Origin: Acidobacteriota bacterium
GTDB lineage: Bacteria > Acidobacteriota > Terriglobia > Acidiferrales > UBA7541
NCBI GenBank assembly: GCA_003223245.1
Contig: QHYI01000103.1
Coordinates: forward strand, 1-64,000
Reading direction: 5' to 3'
Length of the DNA: 64,000 bases
Below, in pieces: positions 19,220-26,961 of this stretch. The position numbers were made by a program, and so were the translations under genes. Position 1 is the stretch's first letter, and every line of letters begins with the position of its first letter. The notes below the pieces were generated by a model. That model did no database searches, had not been told where the DNA came from, and was given only the letters and a program-made list of their open reading frames with translations.

Positions 19220-21304
19220 TTTCTTTTCGTCTTTGGTCGGCTCAGCGGGTTTCGGCTCCTCGGGCTTTTCACCCCAAATGTATTGCCCGAACCACTTTTC
19301 ATTTTCTTCCATTACCGCGCGCTGCTGCTTTGGTTTATTGATGCCGTGCCCGAAGCCTTTGTATACCACCATCTTCACCGGCACACCGCGATCTTCCAGC
19401 GCCTCCCTCAGTTCGTAGGCATTGGGAATCGGTACGCGCTTATCGTTCTCTCCATGCTGGATGAGCGTGGGTGTCTGCGCTTTGGCGATATGGCTGATGG
19501 GCGACGTCTTCCAGTAAACCTCGGGGTCGTCCCACGGCGTTGCGTGCAGATATTGCCGCGTGAAGGGCGTGATGTCGGTGTTCACGTAGTAGGTCATCCA
19601 GTCGGAAATTCCGGCGCCTACCGACACCGCTTTGAAGCGCTCGCTGAAGGTCGTGATGTACGCCGAAATGTAGCCACCTTCGCTCCAGCCCATCGCGCCC
19701 ACGCGATCCTTGTCCACAAATCCTTTCGCGATCAGGGCATCCACGCCGGAAATCACGTCGGCATAATCGCCAATACCCAAGTTGCGCACGTTCAATGCGC
19801 GGAACTTTTCTCCATAACCCGCTGAGCCGCGATAGTTCGGCCGCAGTACCAGCGCACCCTTGGCTACAAACCGCTCGATCGGATAGTAACGGTCGGCGTT
19901 TATGACCGGCTGATCCACACCCGTTGGGCCGCCATGAATCACCACCAGCAACGGATATTTTTTCCTAATATCGAAGTCTCCCGGCGTGTACAGCACTCCT
20001 TCGATGGTCGTGCCGTCGCCCGACTTCCAGGAAACCACTTCCCGCTGCGCGAGCTTAGATCCCTTGAGTTGGTCGCCCATCGCCGTCAGCCTCTTGCCTT
20101 GCCACGGCGCCACGCTGGTCGTGTAGATCTCCCCGTACCGATTATCGAGCGCCGCTCGATAGGCCACCGTTTTGTAATCCTTCGAGAAGGAAAAGCCGAA
20201 GGCCACCATTCCTTCCGGCGCGCTCAGCTTCTCCACGTTTCCGTTCGCCGGATTCAGCCTGAACAGATGCGCCGCAGTTTTCTCGAACGCGCCAAAATAA
20301 ATCCCGTCCGGTCCCCAGCCGATCAGCGATGGATCTTCGTCAAACGACTCCGTCAGGATTTGCACTGCCCCGCCCTCGGCTGGTACCACGCCAATCCTAC
20401 TATCCGTGTAGAAGAAGTATTGCGACCCCGCGGCGGTTTCGAAGGCGATTTTCTTGCCGTCCGGCGACCAGCGCGGGTTCCGGTCCGGCCCCGGCGTGCT
20501 AACAATTTTCCTCACCGCCTTGTCGTTGACATTGCCGACGTACAGGTCCGCGGTCCCGATCGAAATGAGGTCCGGGTCTCTCTGCGCGCTGAACGCGATG
20601 TGCGTCCCGTCGGGCGACCAAGAAAAATCTCCCACGCTGAACTGGTCTCCTTCGGTCAGACGTTTTGTTTCCGGCGGCGTTACTCTGCCGCTGGAAAACT
20701 CCACGATCCAGAGATGGGCCATCCGGTAATCGCCATGCACCACGGAATATTCTCCGTATTTTTCTTTCCGGTCCTTCATGGCTTGGGTTTCAGGATCCGT
20801 CACGGAAAAAGCGATGCGTTTCGAATCCGGCGCCCAGTCGAAGTCGCTCACGTCATTTTCTACTTTTGTGACCTGCTCGGCTTCGCCCCCTTCCCCCGAG
20901 ATCACGTACAGTTGCTTCTTGCCTTCTGGCGTCCCCGCGATTTGTCCCGGCCGGTCGGAGAGAAACGCGATCCACTTGCCGTCGGGCGACCATTGCGGAT
21001 TCGTGCTCGATTTCTTGGCGGTAGTCAGTGCGTGGGTCTCCCCGCTCGCGATGTCCCCAATCCACAAATTCCGTTCGAAGGCGTTCTCTTCCCAGTTGGT
21101 CTTCTGCAGTTCATAAACCACTCGCTTCCCATCGGGCGAAATCTTCGGATTGGACGCGCTTTGCCATTCCAACGACTGCTCAATCGTGGGGACCGTGGAT
21201 GCCGCTGCTTGCGGCTTCTTCGCCGCCTCCTCGGCCACCGCCAGAGCCGCAAACATTCCGCACCACGCCACTGCAAAACCGCTCAAAGACAGTTTTCGCA
21301 TCAC
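19196..21304 (-). CDS. S9-family prolyl oligopeptidase-like peptidase, exported
   Basis: 702 residues with a signal peptide (MMRKLSLSGFAVAWCGMFAALAVAEE). Residues about 40-420 carry WD40-like/TolB-type beta-propeller repeats (ISPDGKRVVYE, WSPDGKWIAFLSDRPG, WSPDGTHIAFSA). The C-terminal alpha/beta hydrolase has nucleophile Ser in GAMGWSEGGYIS, Asp in QHGENDKRVP and His in GFGHGINKP. This is the dipeptidyl/acylaminoacyl peptidase architecture, acting on short peptides outside the cytoplasm. Length is usual. It is the last gene of a minus-strand run (DinB-like, small membrane protein, this peptidase) with short gaps. Confidence 0.93.
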   Translation of the reverse strand: MMRKLSLSGFAVAWCGMFAALAVAEEAAKKPQAAASTVPTIEQSLEWQSASNPKISPDGKRVVYELQKTNWEENAFERNLWIGDIASGETHALTTAKKSSTNPQWSPDGKWIAFLSDRPGQIAGTPEGKKQLYVISGEGGEAEQVTKVENDVSDFDWAPDSKRIAFSVTDPETQAMKDRKEKYGEYSVVHGDYRMAHLWIVEFSSGRVTPPETKRLTEGDQFSVGDFSWSPDGTHIAFSAQRDPDLISIGTADLYVGNVNDKAVRKIVSTPGPDRNPRWSPDGKKIAFETAAGSQYFFYTDSRIGVVPAEGGAVQILTESFDEDPSLIGWGPDGIYFGAFEKTAAHLFRLNPANGNVEKLSAPEGMVAFGFSFSKDYKTVAYRAALDNRYGEIYTTSVAPWQGKRLTAMGDQLKGSKLAQREVVSWKSGDGTTIEGVLYTPGDFDIRKKYPLLVVIHGGPTGVDQPVINADRYYPIERFVAKGALVLRPNYRGSAGYGEKFRALNVRNLGIGDYADVISGVDALIAKGFVDKDRVGAMGWSEGGYISAYITTFSERFKAVSVGAGISDWMTYYVNTDITPFTRQYLHATPWDDPEVYWKTSPISHIAKAQTPTLIQHGENDKRVPIPNAYELREALEDRGVPVKMVVYKGFGHGINKPKQQRAVMEENEKWFGQYIWGEKPEEPKPAEPTKDEKKSTAAVNP

Positions 21305-21332
21305 TCTCCGCCCCCATTCCTCAAAAGAATTT

Positions 21333-21557
21333 TCAGGATTCGCGGTTCCCGAGGAGGAATCCGATGAGAATTGCTAGCCCCACAATGGCAAATCCCAGGT
21401 AGACGTGCCATCCATGCAGCTCCGTTGCCGACACCACCGCCCCGACCGCCGACAACACCAGCAAAAGGGCAGCCTTGCCCTTCGTCAGTTTCTTCTGATC
21501 GACCACTCGCGGCCCACTTCGCACGCCTCGACGCCACTCTGCGCCCAGGCGAAGCAT
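21333..21557 (-). CDS. Small two-helix membrane protein
   Basis: 74 residues. A basic N-terminus precedes two predicted transmembrane segments, AALLLVLSAVGAVVSATEL and WHVYLGFAIVGLAILIGFLL. It sits 10 bp after the DinB-like gene and 28 bp before the S9 peptidase gene, all on the minus strand, which supports its being real and cotranscribed. Function unknown. Confidence 0.6.
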   Translation of the reverse strand: MLRLGAEWRRGVRSGPRVVDQKKLTKGKAALLLVLSAVGAVVSATELHGWHVYLGFAIVGLAILIGFLLGNRES

Positions 21558-21567
21558 CTTCCCGGCC

Positions 21568-22035
21568 TTAAGTTCTCGCCAACTCTCGGCTCAGATAAAT
21601 AATCTGCCCCACGTGATGATACGCATGCCCCGCGCACCTCACGAAAATCTGGAAGCGGTTTTTCGCTTCCGGCTCGCGTTCCGCTGTGTACCTCTTGCCC
21701 CAGTCCCCCTCGCTTTGTTTTCGAATCGTCGCCACCACCATGGCCACGGTGCGGTCAAAAGCTCCTAGCGCCTCGTCCTTGTGCGGCGGATTCGGATCGG
21801 TGAACTCGCGGTCCCGGTTCCGCACATATCCCGTTTCCGCAACGCGTGCCCCGATGTAATAGCTCAAGTTACCGGTCAAGTGCAGCACCAGGTGCCCCAC
21901 GCTGTTTCCGTAGGGATACGGTTTGCGCCAGAATTGCTCGTTTGTCAGCGGATCCACCCACTTGTGCAGGTGCTCGGCCACGTACTCGTAATATGCCCCG
22001 AGCCCGCTTGCAACCGTTTCATTCAGCGCCGCCAC
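21568..22035 (-). CDS. DinB-like (DUF1572-type) four-helix-bundle protein
   Basis: 155 residues from GTG 22035, preceded by GGGAGGCGTAG. Shows the DinB/YfiT layout: a first His in NSVGHLVLHLTGNL and the terminal pair in CAGHAYHHVGQIIYLSREL, which would form the metal site of this superfamily. Members include thiol-dependent transferases and many uncharacterised proteins; no substrate can be named. It heads a three-gene minus-strand cluster. Confidence 0.85.
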   Translation of the reverse strand: MAALNETVASGLGAYYEYVAEHLHKWVDPLTNEQFWRKPYPYGNSVGHLVLHLTGNLSYYIGARVAETGYVRNRDREFTDPNPPHKDEALGAFDRTVAMVVATIRKQSEGDWGKRYTAEREPEAKNRFQIFVRCAGHAYHHVGQIIYLSRELART

Positions 22036-22279
22036 CCTACGCCTCCCGCGCGTTCCGCTCTTCTTTCTGACGCCGACAATATCGCGCTCCGCGCAAAAGT
22101 CAAGCGAATGACCGCAGCGTATTGCCCCTGCCGAGCGTCCCGAGACAGAAAAGGAACGCCACTTTTTAATTTGTTCTCCGTTCTCGACAGCTTTTCCGCA
22201 CCCTTTCCACGAATCAACCGGGGGGAGACCTTTCGTACTATTGCACCTGTTACTAGCAGATGACGAAACTAGGGACGGT

Positions 22280-22657
22280 ATGGCCCGCTACTCGTCCTTT
22301 CTTGGTCGGCGTGTGGAAGTGCAGTATCGCGCTGGCGATATTCTGCTGCCGGCTTCCGGAATTTTCGTCGCTGATTCCGGCCGCTCCATCTTCCTTGAGC
22401 AACATTTCGAGCAGCGCGGCAAGCACGGACACTTCCGCTGGGAAATTCCTTATCAGTGTCTCGTTCGCATTGAAGAAAAACCCGACTCCGGGACTACTGC
22501 AAACGCCCCTTCTGTCGCCGTGAAGCCTGCCGGCGCTTCGGAATCCGCTGTAGCTTCGAATTCCGACGGTGAACCTCAAGCCGCCCTTGCCGCTGCTGCT
22601 TCCGCGGACAGCGCCGCCGGTATCCTTCCCCTCAGCCACCGCCCCAAAACCGCCTGA
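22280..22657 (+). CDS. Conserved protein of unknown function
   Basis: 125 residues from ATG 22280 with AGGGA upstream. The first 70 residues look like a small beta-rich domain (MARYSSFLGRRVEVQYRAGD, GIFVADSGRSIFLEQHF, WEIPYQCLVRIEEK). The rest is a low-complexity Ala/Ser/Pro tail. No signal peptide and no family I can name. It stands alone, 107 bp before the dehydrogenase gene. Confidence 0.65.
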   Translation: MARYSSFLGRRVEVQYRAGDILLPASGIFVADSGRSIFLEQHFEQRGKHGHFRWEIPYQCLVRIEEKPDSGTTANAPSVAVKPAGASESAVASNSDGEPQAALAAAASADSAAGILPLSHRPKTA

Positions 22658-22764
22658 AAATTTCGCAAAAACGCAGCCGCCGCTTCCTCTGGAGCAGAAT
22701 TCGGCTAAAATGATCTTTTTTAGCGGCAACTTGCCCGCGCTCTGAAACGTCGAGGAGGCCTCTC

Positions 22765-23640
22765 TTGAATCCCACCGCAAAACAGATCGGACTCATCGGT
22801 CTCGGCCTGATGGGCCGCCCTATGGGCATGAATCTCATCAAGGCCGGCTATTCGCTCACGGTTTGGAACCGCACCGCGTCGCGCGCCAACGAACTCGTCG
22901 CCGCCGGAGCCAGACTCGCGAAATCTCCGCAAGAAGTCGCCGCAGCTTGCGATTTTTTCCTCACTATCGTCAGCGATCCCCCCGCGGTCGAAGAGGTTCT
23001 CTGGGGCAATTGCGGGGCCATGCAGGGGCTCAAACGCGGGAGCATTTATGTCGACTCGAGCACCGTCTCGCCAGCGCTTGCCCGCAAGGTTGCTGCGGCT
23101 TGCGCCCAACGCGGCGTCGGTTACCTCGATGCTCCCGTCACCGGCGGTGATTGGGGCGCCAAAAAGGGCGAACTCGTTTTCATGATCGGAGGCGACGCGG
23201 AAACGCTGAAACAGGCCGAGCCCATCCTCAGCGTCATGGGCAAGAAGTTGTTTCATCTCGGCCCAAGTGGCGCGGGCCAAACCGTCAAGCTGGCCATGAA
23301 CTTGATCCTCGCCCTTCAGGTCGACGCGCTTGCCGAAGGCCTCGCGCTTACCACGCGAGCAGGCATCCCTGGCGAAAAGCTCGTCGAAGTCATGCAATCG
23401 AGTATGGCGCGGTCCGGCGTCCTCGACGTCAAAGCGCCCAATCTCCTCAAGGGCGAGTATGTGCCGAGCTTCCCTTTGCGCCTCATGCACAAAGACCTCA
23501 GCCTGGCACTCGACCTGGGCAATCAGCTAGGAGTGGCTCTACCGGCAACCGCCGCTGCCCGCGAGACCTACAACGCCGTCAAAGGCGCCGCCAAGGAAGA
23601 CCTCGATTATTCCGCGGTCATGCAATTCTGGAAGCGTTGA
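22765..23640 (+). CDS. 3-hydroxyisobutyrate dehydrogenase-like NAD(P)-dependent oxidoreductase
   Basis: 291 residues. The TTG start at 22765 is decided by GAGGAGG 5 nt upstream. N-terminal Rossmann fold with GLIGLGLMGRPMGMNLIKAG (residues 9-28); substrate motif LDAPVTGGDWGAKKG (121-135); catalytic Lys175 in GQTVKLAMN; then the all-helical C-terminal domain. The beta-hydroxyacid dehydrogenase family oxidises 3-hydroxyisobutyrate, tartronate semialdehyde and similar acids; the exact substrate is not readable. A diverged paralogue lies at 24939-25823, on the other side of tonB. Confidence 0.92.
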   Translation: MNPTAKQIGLIGLGLMGRPMGMNLIKAGYSLTVWNRTASRANELVAAGARLAKSPQEVAAACDFFLTIVSDPPAVEEVLWGNCGAMQGLKRGSIYVDSSTVSPALARKVAAACAQRGVGYLDAPVTGGDWGAKKGELVFMIGGDAETLKQAEPILSVMGKKLFHLGPSGAGQTVKLAMNLILALQVDALAEGLALTTRAGIPGEKLVEVMQSSMARSGVLDVKAPNLLKGEYVPSFPLRLMHKDLSLALDLGNQLGVALPATAAARETYNAVKGAAKEDLDYSAVMQFWKR

Positions 23641-23659
23641 ATGTTTTGATCGCCTCGGC

Positions 23660-24517
23660 TCACGAATTTTGACCCAGCGTGAAGTGCAGGGTCACGAGCA
23701 TATCTACCGCCACCGGCTGCCCGTTGAGGAGCGTCGGTTCATACCTCCACTGCTGCAGAGCTTGCTCCGCTGCTTCGACGAGCAACGGGCTTCCTGACAC
23801 CACCTTCATCTCGGTGACTCTTCCCCGCGTGTCAATCACGCTTTCAATCACCACATCGCCCTGAATCCTCGCCTGCTTCGCAAGAGGCGGATAGATAGGC
23901 TCCACCTTCTCAATCAGACGCGGTGCTTGGACTCTGCCGCCCACGCGGTAAGGCCCCTGGTGTACGGGTTTCGGCGGCGGCGGCGGTGCCGGCCCGTTAC
24001 CACTTCCCCCGAGAATGCCGCCTAGCACGCCTCCCATTTGCCCGCCCGGCACCCCTCCGACGACACCACCCGCCACTCCGCTGGCCTCGGCGGGAGGTGG
24101 AGCTTGCTCTTTGATCTGCTCGACCTTTTTGGGGATGAATTTCGGGGCCATCAGCTTTCCCGCGTTGAAGAAGGATTTTGGCGGCTGTTTGATCATCTGC
24201 ACCGCTGCCGGGGGCGGCGGCGGGGGCGGTGGAGGAGGAGGGGCCACCAGCAGGGTCTTCTCGAATTGCGGCATATTAATAGCTTGCGTGAAATACAGGG
24301 GCAACAGGATGAGCAATGCCACGACGAAACTGTGTCCTAAAATCGAAACGAAAAAATCCACCCAAGTCCGGGGCTTTTGCATGTGAGCGGTTCCCACCAT
24401 GCCACCTGCGAGATTCGCTTCGACTTTCTTTTCCGGCAGCCAAGGCGTTTTGTTCGCCTTCTTGCCTTGAGAACCACCGGGCGTTTCCATGACCAGCCCT
24501 TCCAGCTCTTTGTACAT
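23660..24517 (-). CDS. tonB: TonB-type energy transducer
   Basis: 285 residues. A cytoplasmic N-terminus of about 50 residues is longer than usual. One transmembrane helix follows (FFVSILGHSFVVALLILLPLYF), then a run of 11 prolines and a Gly/Pro-rich periplasmic linker. The C-terminal TonB domain (about residues 195-285) contains VEPIYPPLAKQARIQGDVVIE and ALQQWRYEPTLLNGQPV. It couples the proton-motive force, through ExbBD, to TonB-dependent receptors such as the one at 395-3973. exbB/exbD are not nearby. ATG 24517 is taken as start; ATG at 24490 is possible. Confidence 0.92.
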   Translation of the reverse strand: MYKELEGLVMETPGGSQGKKANKTPWLPEKKVEANLAGGMVGTAHMQKPRTWVDFFVSILGHSFVVALLILLPLYFTQAINMPQFEKTLLVAPPPPPPPPPPPAAVQMIKQPPKSFFNAGKLMAPKFIPKKVEQIKEQAPPPAEASGVAGGVVGGVPGGQMGGVLGGILGGSGNGPAPPPPPKPVHQGPYRVGGRVQAPRLIEKVEPIYPPLAKQARIQGDVVIESVIDTRGRVTEMKVVSGSPLLVEAAEQALQQWRYEPTLLNGQPVAVDMLVTLHFTLGQNS

Positions 24518-24769
24518 ACCATCTCCTTTTTTGCGCCGCGCTGGTGGTCTTGGGCAATGGCTGAGCGTGCGGCGCAGAATGCCGCCGGGCCTGCGGGTCG
24601 GCTTGGAGTTTCCGGGAACTTTCGAGAGCGAGCGGCGGGTGAAGATTCGCCTGAAGGGTAAAAACTTTTCTACGGGCCGTCTGGACTCGTTACGGGATGC
24701 TCTGGTTCCCGGTCGAACTTCTCGGCCATTTCTGGTCGGCCCGGCCCGAGGCGCGGGCTCACCTATAGA

Positions 24770-24788
24770 TATATCGTACTACGATATA
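24770..24788. promoter_or_regulatory. 19-bp dyad operator candidate TATATCG-N5-CGATATA
   Basis: A perfect inverted repeat (even the 5-bp centre TACTA leaves ATATCGTA-C-TACGATAT symmetric) in the gap between tonB and the 24939 dehydrogenase. The right arm runs into CGATATAAAT, which could be a -10 box. The same dyad occurs at 35110-35128. The symmetry suits a dimeric repressor; a PadR-type regulator is my guess only. Confidence 0.55.
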
Positions 24789-24789
24789 A

Positions 24790-24942
24790 ATGTCCAGTCA
24801 GCCTGCCGCATGCCTTTCTGCAATCGCCTCCCTGGCCTTGGGCACAAAAAATTCGGCGCTTGGCGCCCCCCTCCGTTACTATCTCCACGATCTCCGTCAC
24901 GTTTTATCCCCGTTACTCGATGCAAAGAGAGGTGCTTCGTGA
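24790..24942 (+). CDS. Possible 50-codon leader ORF
   Basis: ATG 24790 follows directly on the dyad and opens a 50-residue frame (MSSQPAACLSAIASLALGTK...) whose TGA overlaps the GTG start of the dehydrogenase (GTGA at 24939-24942). It has no ribosome binding site and no recognisable product, so it would have to be leaderless. The overlap is suggestive of coupling but may be chance. Confidence 0.2.
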   Translation: MSSQPAACLSAIASLALGTKNSALGAPLRYYLHDLRHVLSPLLDAKRGAS

Positions 24943-25823
24943 AAATTGGCTTCCTCGGCCTTGGCGACATGGGACAGGCCATTGTTCCCCGGCTGCTCGC
25001 CGCCGGCCACACCGTCATCGGCTGGAATCGCACGAAAGAAAAAGCCGCGCCTCTCCTCGAGCGCGGTATGCTTTGGGCCGATTCGCCCCGCGAAGCTGCG
25101 CGCGCATCGGAAATCGTGTTCTCGATGGTCACCGACTCCGCCGCCGTTCGCGCGCTCGCTCTTGGCGAAAACGGCGTTATCGCCGGCCTAGGCAAACAGG
25201 CCGTTTACCTGGACATGAGCACCAGCGATCCGGACGCCAGCCGCTCTATCGCTGCCGAATTTGCCAAAGCTGGGCTCACCATGCTCGACGCTCCCATTTC
25301 CGGCACCACGCTCACGGTTAGCCAGGGCCAGGCTTCACTCATGGTCGCCGGTGACCGGGCAGCGTTCGAGCGCGTTCAGCCGGTGCTTCTCGCGATCGGC
25401 CCGAAGGTCAGCTACATCGGCGCCCAAGGCCTCGCCGTCCAACTCAAAGTCGCCATCAACATGACTCTGGTCATCGAAGTTCTCGGCTTCTGTGAAGGCG
25501 TGGCGCTCGCCGAAAAGGGCGGGGTCCCTCGGGAAGTTGCGGTCGACGCCTTTCTCAAAAGCGTCGTGGCTTCGCCGGTCCTCAGTTACCGCGCGCCGCT
25601 GATTCTTGAAGGCCACCTTTCCGATGCCACGTATGGCAACGTCAATCTCCAGCAAAAAGACATGCTGCTTGCGCTCGACCTCGGCCGCAAAATGGGCGTG
25701 CCCGTTCCGCTGGGCGCTGCGGCCAACGAAATGCTGAACGCTTGCCGCGGCCTCGGCCTCGCACATCGTGATTTTGTTGCCGTCTACGAGGTCTATCGCC
25801 GCCTGGGAGGAATGTGGCAATGA
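24939..25823 (+). CDS. Beta-hydroxyacid dehydrogenase-family oxidoreductase (paralogue)
   Basis: 294 residues from GTG 24939, placed by AGAGAGG 7 nt upstream and by the Rossmann start MKIGFLGLGDMGQAIVPRLLAAG. Catalytic Lys170 is kept (GLAVQLKVAINM). The substrate loop, normally DAP(V/I)SGG..GA..G, reads DAPISGTTLTVSQG, losing the second Gly and the GA pair, so substrate range may differ from the paralogue at 22765. It overlaps the following cupin gene by 4 bp (ATGA), so the two are translationally coupled and probably act in one pathway. A conserved dyad lies 151 bp upstream. Confidence 0.9.
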   Translation: MKIGFLGLGDMGQAIVPRLLAAGHTVIGWNRTKEKAAPLLERGMLWADSPREAARASEIVFSMVTDSAAVRALALGENGVIAGLGKQAVYLDMSTSDPDASRSIAAEFAKAGLTMLDAPISGTTLTVSQGQASLMVAGDRAAFERVQPVLLAIGPKVSYIGAQGLAVQLKVAINMTLVIEVLGFCEGVALAEKGGVPREVAVDAFLKSVVASPVLSYRAPLILEGHLSDATYGNVNLQQKDMLLALDLGRKMGVPVPLGAAANEMLNACRGLGLAHRDFVAVYEVYRRLGGMWQ

Positions 25824-26227
25824 AAATGAAACCCTACCGCACGAATCTCCGGGATGTTCCCTGCGTCAGCGGACTCAAGCGCGACGAAGGCTGGATTGAT
25901 ATGCAGGTCCGGTTTCTGATCGACCAGAAATCCGCCGGCTCGGCGAAGCTCCTTGTCGGCTGGACCATCCTTCCTCCCGGCGCCCGCCACGACAAGCATC
26001 GCCACCCCAACGCCGACGAATTCTTCATCGTCGTTCAAGGCAGCGGCTTCATTTATACCGACACCGGCCGCGCGCCCTCCAGCCAAGGCGATGTGGTTTT
26101 CACGCCGCGCGGTCATTGGCACGGTTTCGACAATACCGGCAGCGAAGATGTTGTCCTCGTCTGGGGCTGGAGCGGTGCCGGGTCGCTCGAAGCTGCGGGC
26201 TACGAAATCCCGCCCGAAGGCTACTGA
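25820..26227 (+). CDS. Cupin-domain protein
   Basis: 135 residues; ATG 25820 overlaps the dehydrogenase stop and has GGGAGG 8 nt upstream. A single cupin barrel: motif 1 GARHDKHRHPNADEFFIVVQGSGF gives the His/Glu metal ligands and motif 2 GDVVFTPRGHWHGFDNTG the last His. Such proteins range from small-molecule isomerases/dioxygenases to binding proteins. Coupling to a beta-hydroxyacid dehydrogenase suggests a shared sugar-acid or keto-acid substrate, which is inference. Confidence 0.88.
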   Translation: MKMKPYRTNLRDVPCVSGLKRDEGWIDMQVRFLIDQKSAGSAKLLVGWTILPPGARHDKHRHPNADEFFIVVQGSGFIYTDTGRAPSSQGDVVFTPRGHWHGFDNTGSEDVVLVWGWSGAGSLEAAGYEIPPEGY

Positions 26228-26302
26228 TTCCACATGGCCGCCGGCCAACCTCCGTCGACTTCGTCCCGTAATCAGCGGGCCGCGTTTGATATACTTCCGC
26301 TC

Positions 26303-26707
26303 GTGAAGAAATCGAAATCTGGCAAAGGCAGTTCTCCCCTAAAACGCAAAGGCCCTCCGAAGACCGTCGGGGAGTACCTGCGGCGTGTTTCAGAACCGGC
26401 CCGCAGCAGGTTGAACAAAATGCGCGCGGTGATTCGCTCCCTAGTGCCGCGCCAAGCCACTGAAACCATTAGCTATGGGATGCCTGCGTTCAAGCACAAC
26501 GGCATTATGGTGTGGTTCGCGGCATTTTCCGATCATTGCAGCTTGTTCCCCACCGCGAGCATTATTGCGAAGTTCAAAAGCCAGTTGAAAGGCTTCTCCA
26601 CCTCCAAGGGAACCATCCACTTCCCCTTGGACAAGCCTCTTCCCATTCCCCTGATCAAAAGAATTGTGAAGGCCCGCGTCACTCAACTCCAGAAGCGGCG
26701 CCCTTGA
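26303..26707 (+). CDS. DUF1801 / YdhG-like protein
   Basis: The core PKTVGEYLRRVSEPARSRLNKMRAVIRSLVP, ETISYGMPAFKHNGIMVWFAAFSDHCSLFP and FSTSKGTIHFPLDKPLP matches the small DUF1801 (YjbR/YdhG superfamily) fold. I prefer GTG 26303, 14 nt after a TTTGATATACT -10-like element, giving 134 residues with little or no leader. ATG 26234 would add 23 poorly conserved residues and also lacks a ribosome binding site. Function unknown for the family. Confidence 0.75.
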   Translation: MKKSKSGKGSSPLKRKGPPKTVGEYLRRVSEPARSRLNKMRAVIRSLVPRQATETISYGMPAFKHNGIMVWFAAFSDHCSLFPTASIIAKFKSQLKGFSTSKGTIHFPLDKPLPIPLIKRIVKARVTQLQKRRP

Positions 26708-26858
26708 CCCCGTGGCCAGGCTTTCCCTTTAGCGGCTTTCTTCCCGCGCAACCTCCCAATCCGCCTCGCCTTGGCATTCCTCTAAGGGCCTGCTGCAATC
26801 GTTCTACTCCCGCGGTGATTTCACGCATGTCTTCTTCGCTGAACTCGCGCTGCACCAT
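26679..26858 (-). CDS. Possible small protein
   Basis: A 59-codon frame whose first 30 residues look like a helix (MVQREFSEEDMREITAGVERLQQALRGMP) and whose remainder is a basic Gly/Lys tail. The frame is open further upstream with no better start and no good ribosome binding site. It could be a fragment of an older gene. No family recognised. Confidence 0.25.
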   Translation of the reverse strand: MVQREFSEEDMREITAGVERLQQALRGMPRRGGLGGCAGRKPLKGKPGHGVKGAASGVE

Positions 26859-26961
26859 TGCCGCTCTGGCATTCAAGAGCGGGCGGCGTGCGTTTCCAAG
26901 CAGATGCTCCGGCTTGTCGGCGGGAGGCGAAGCAGACCGGGGCCCTGAGGCCCTCCACGCG

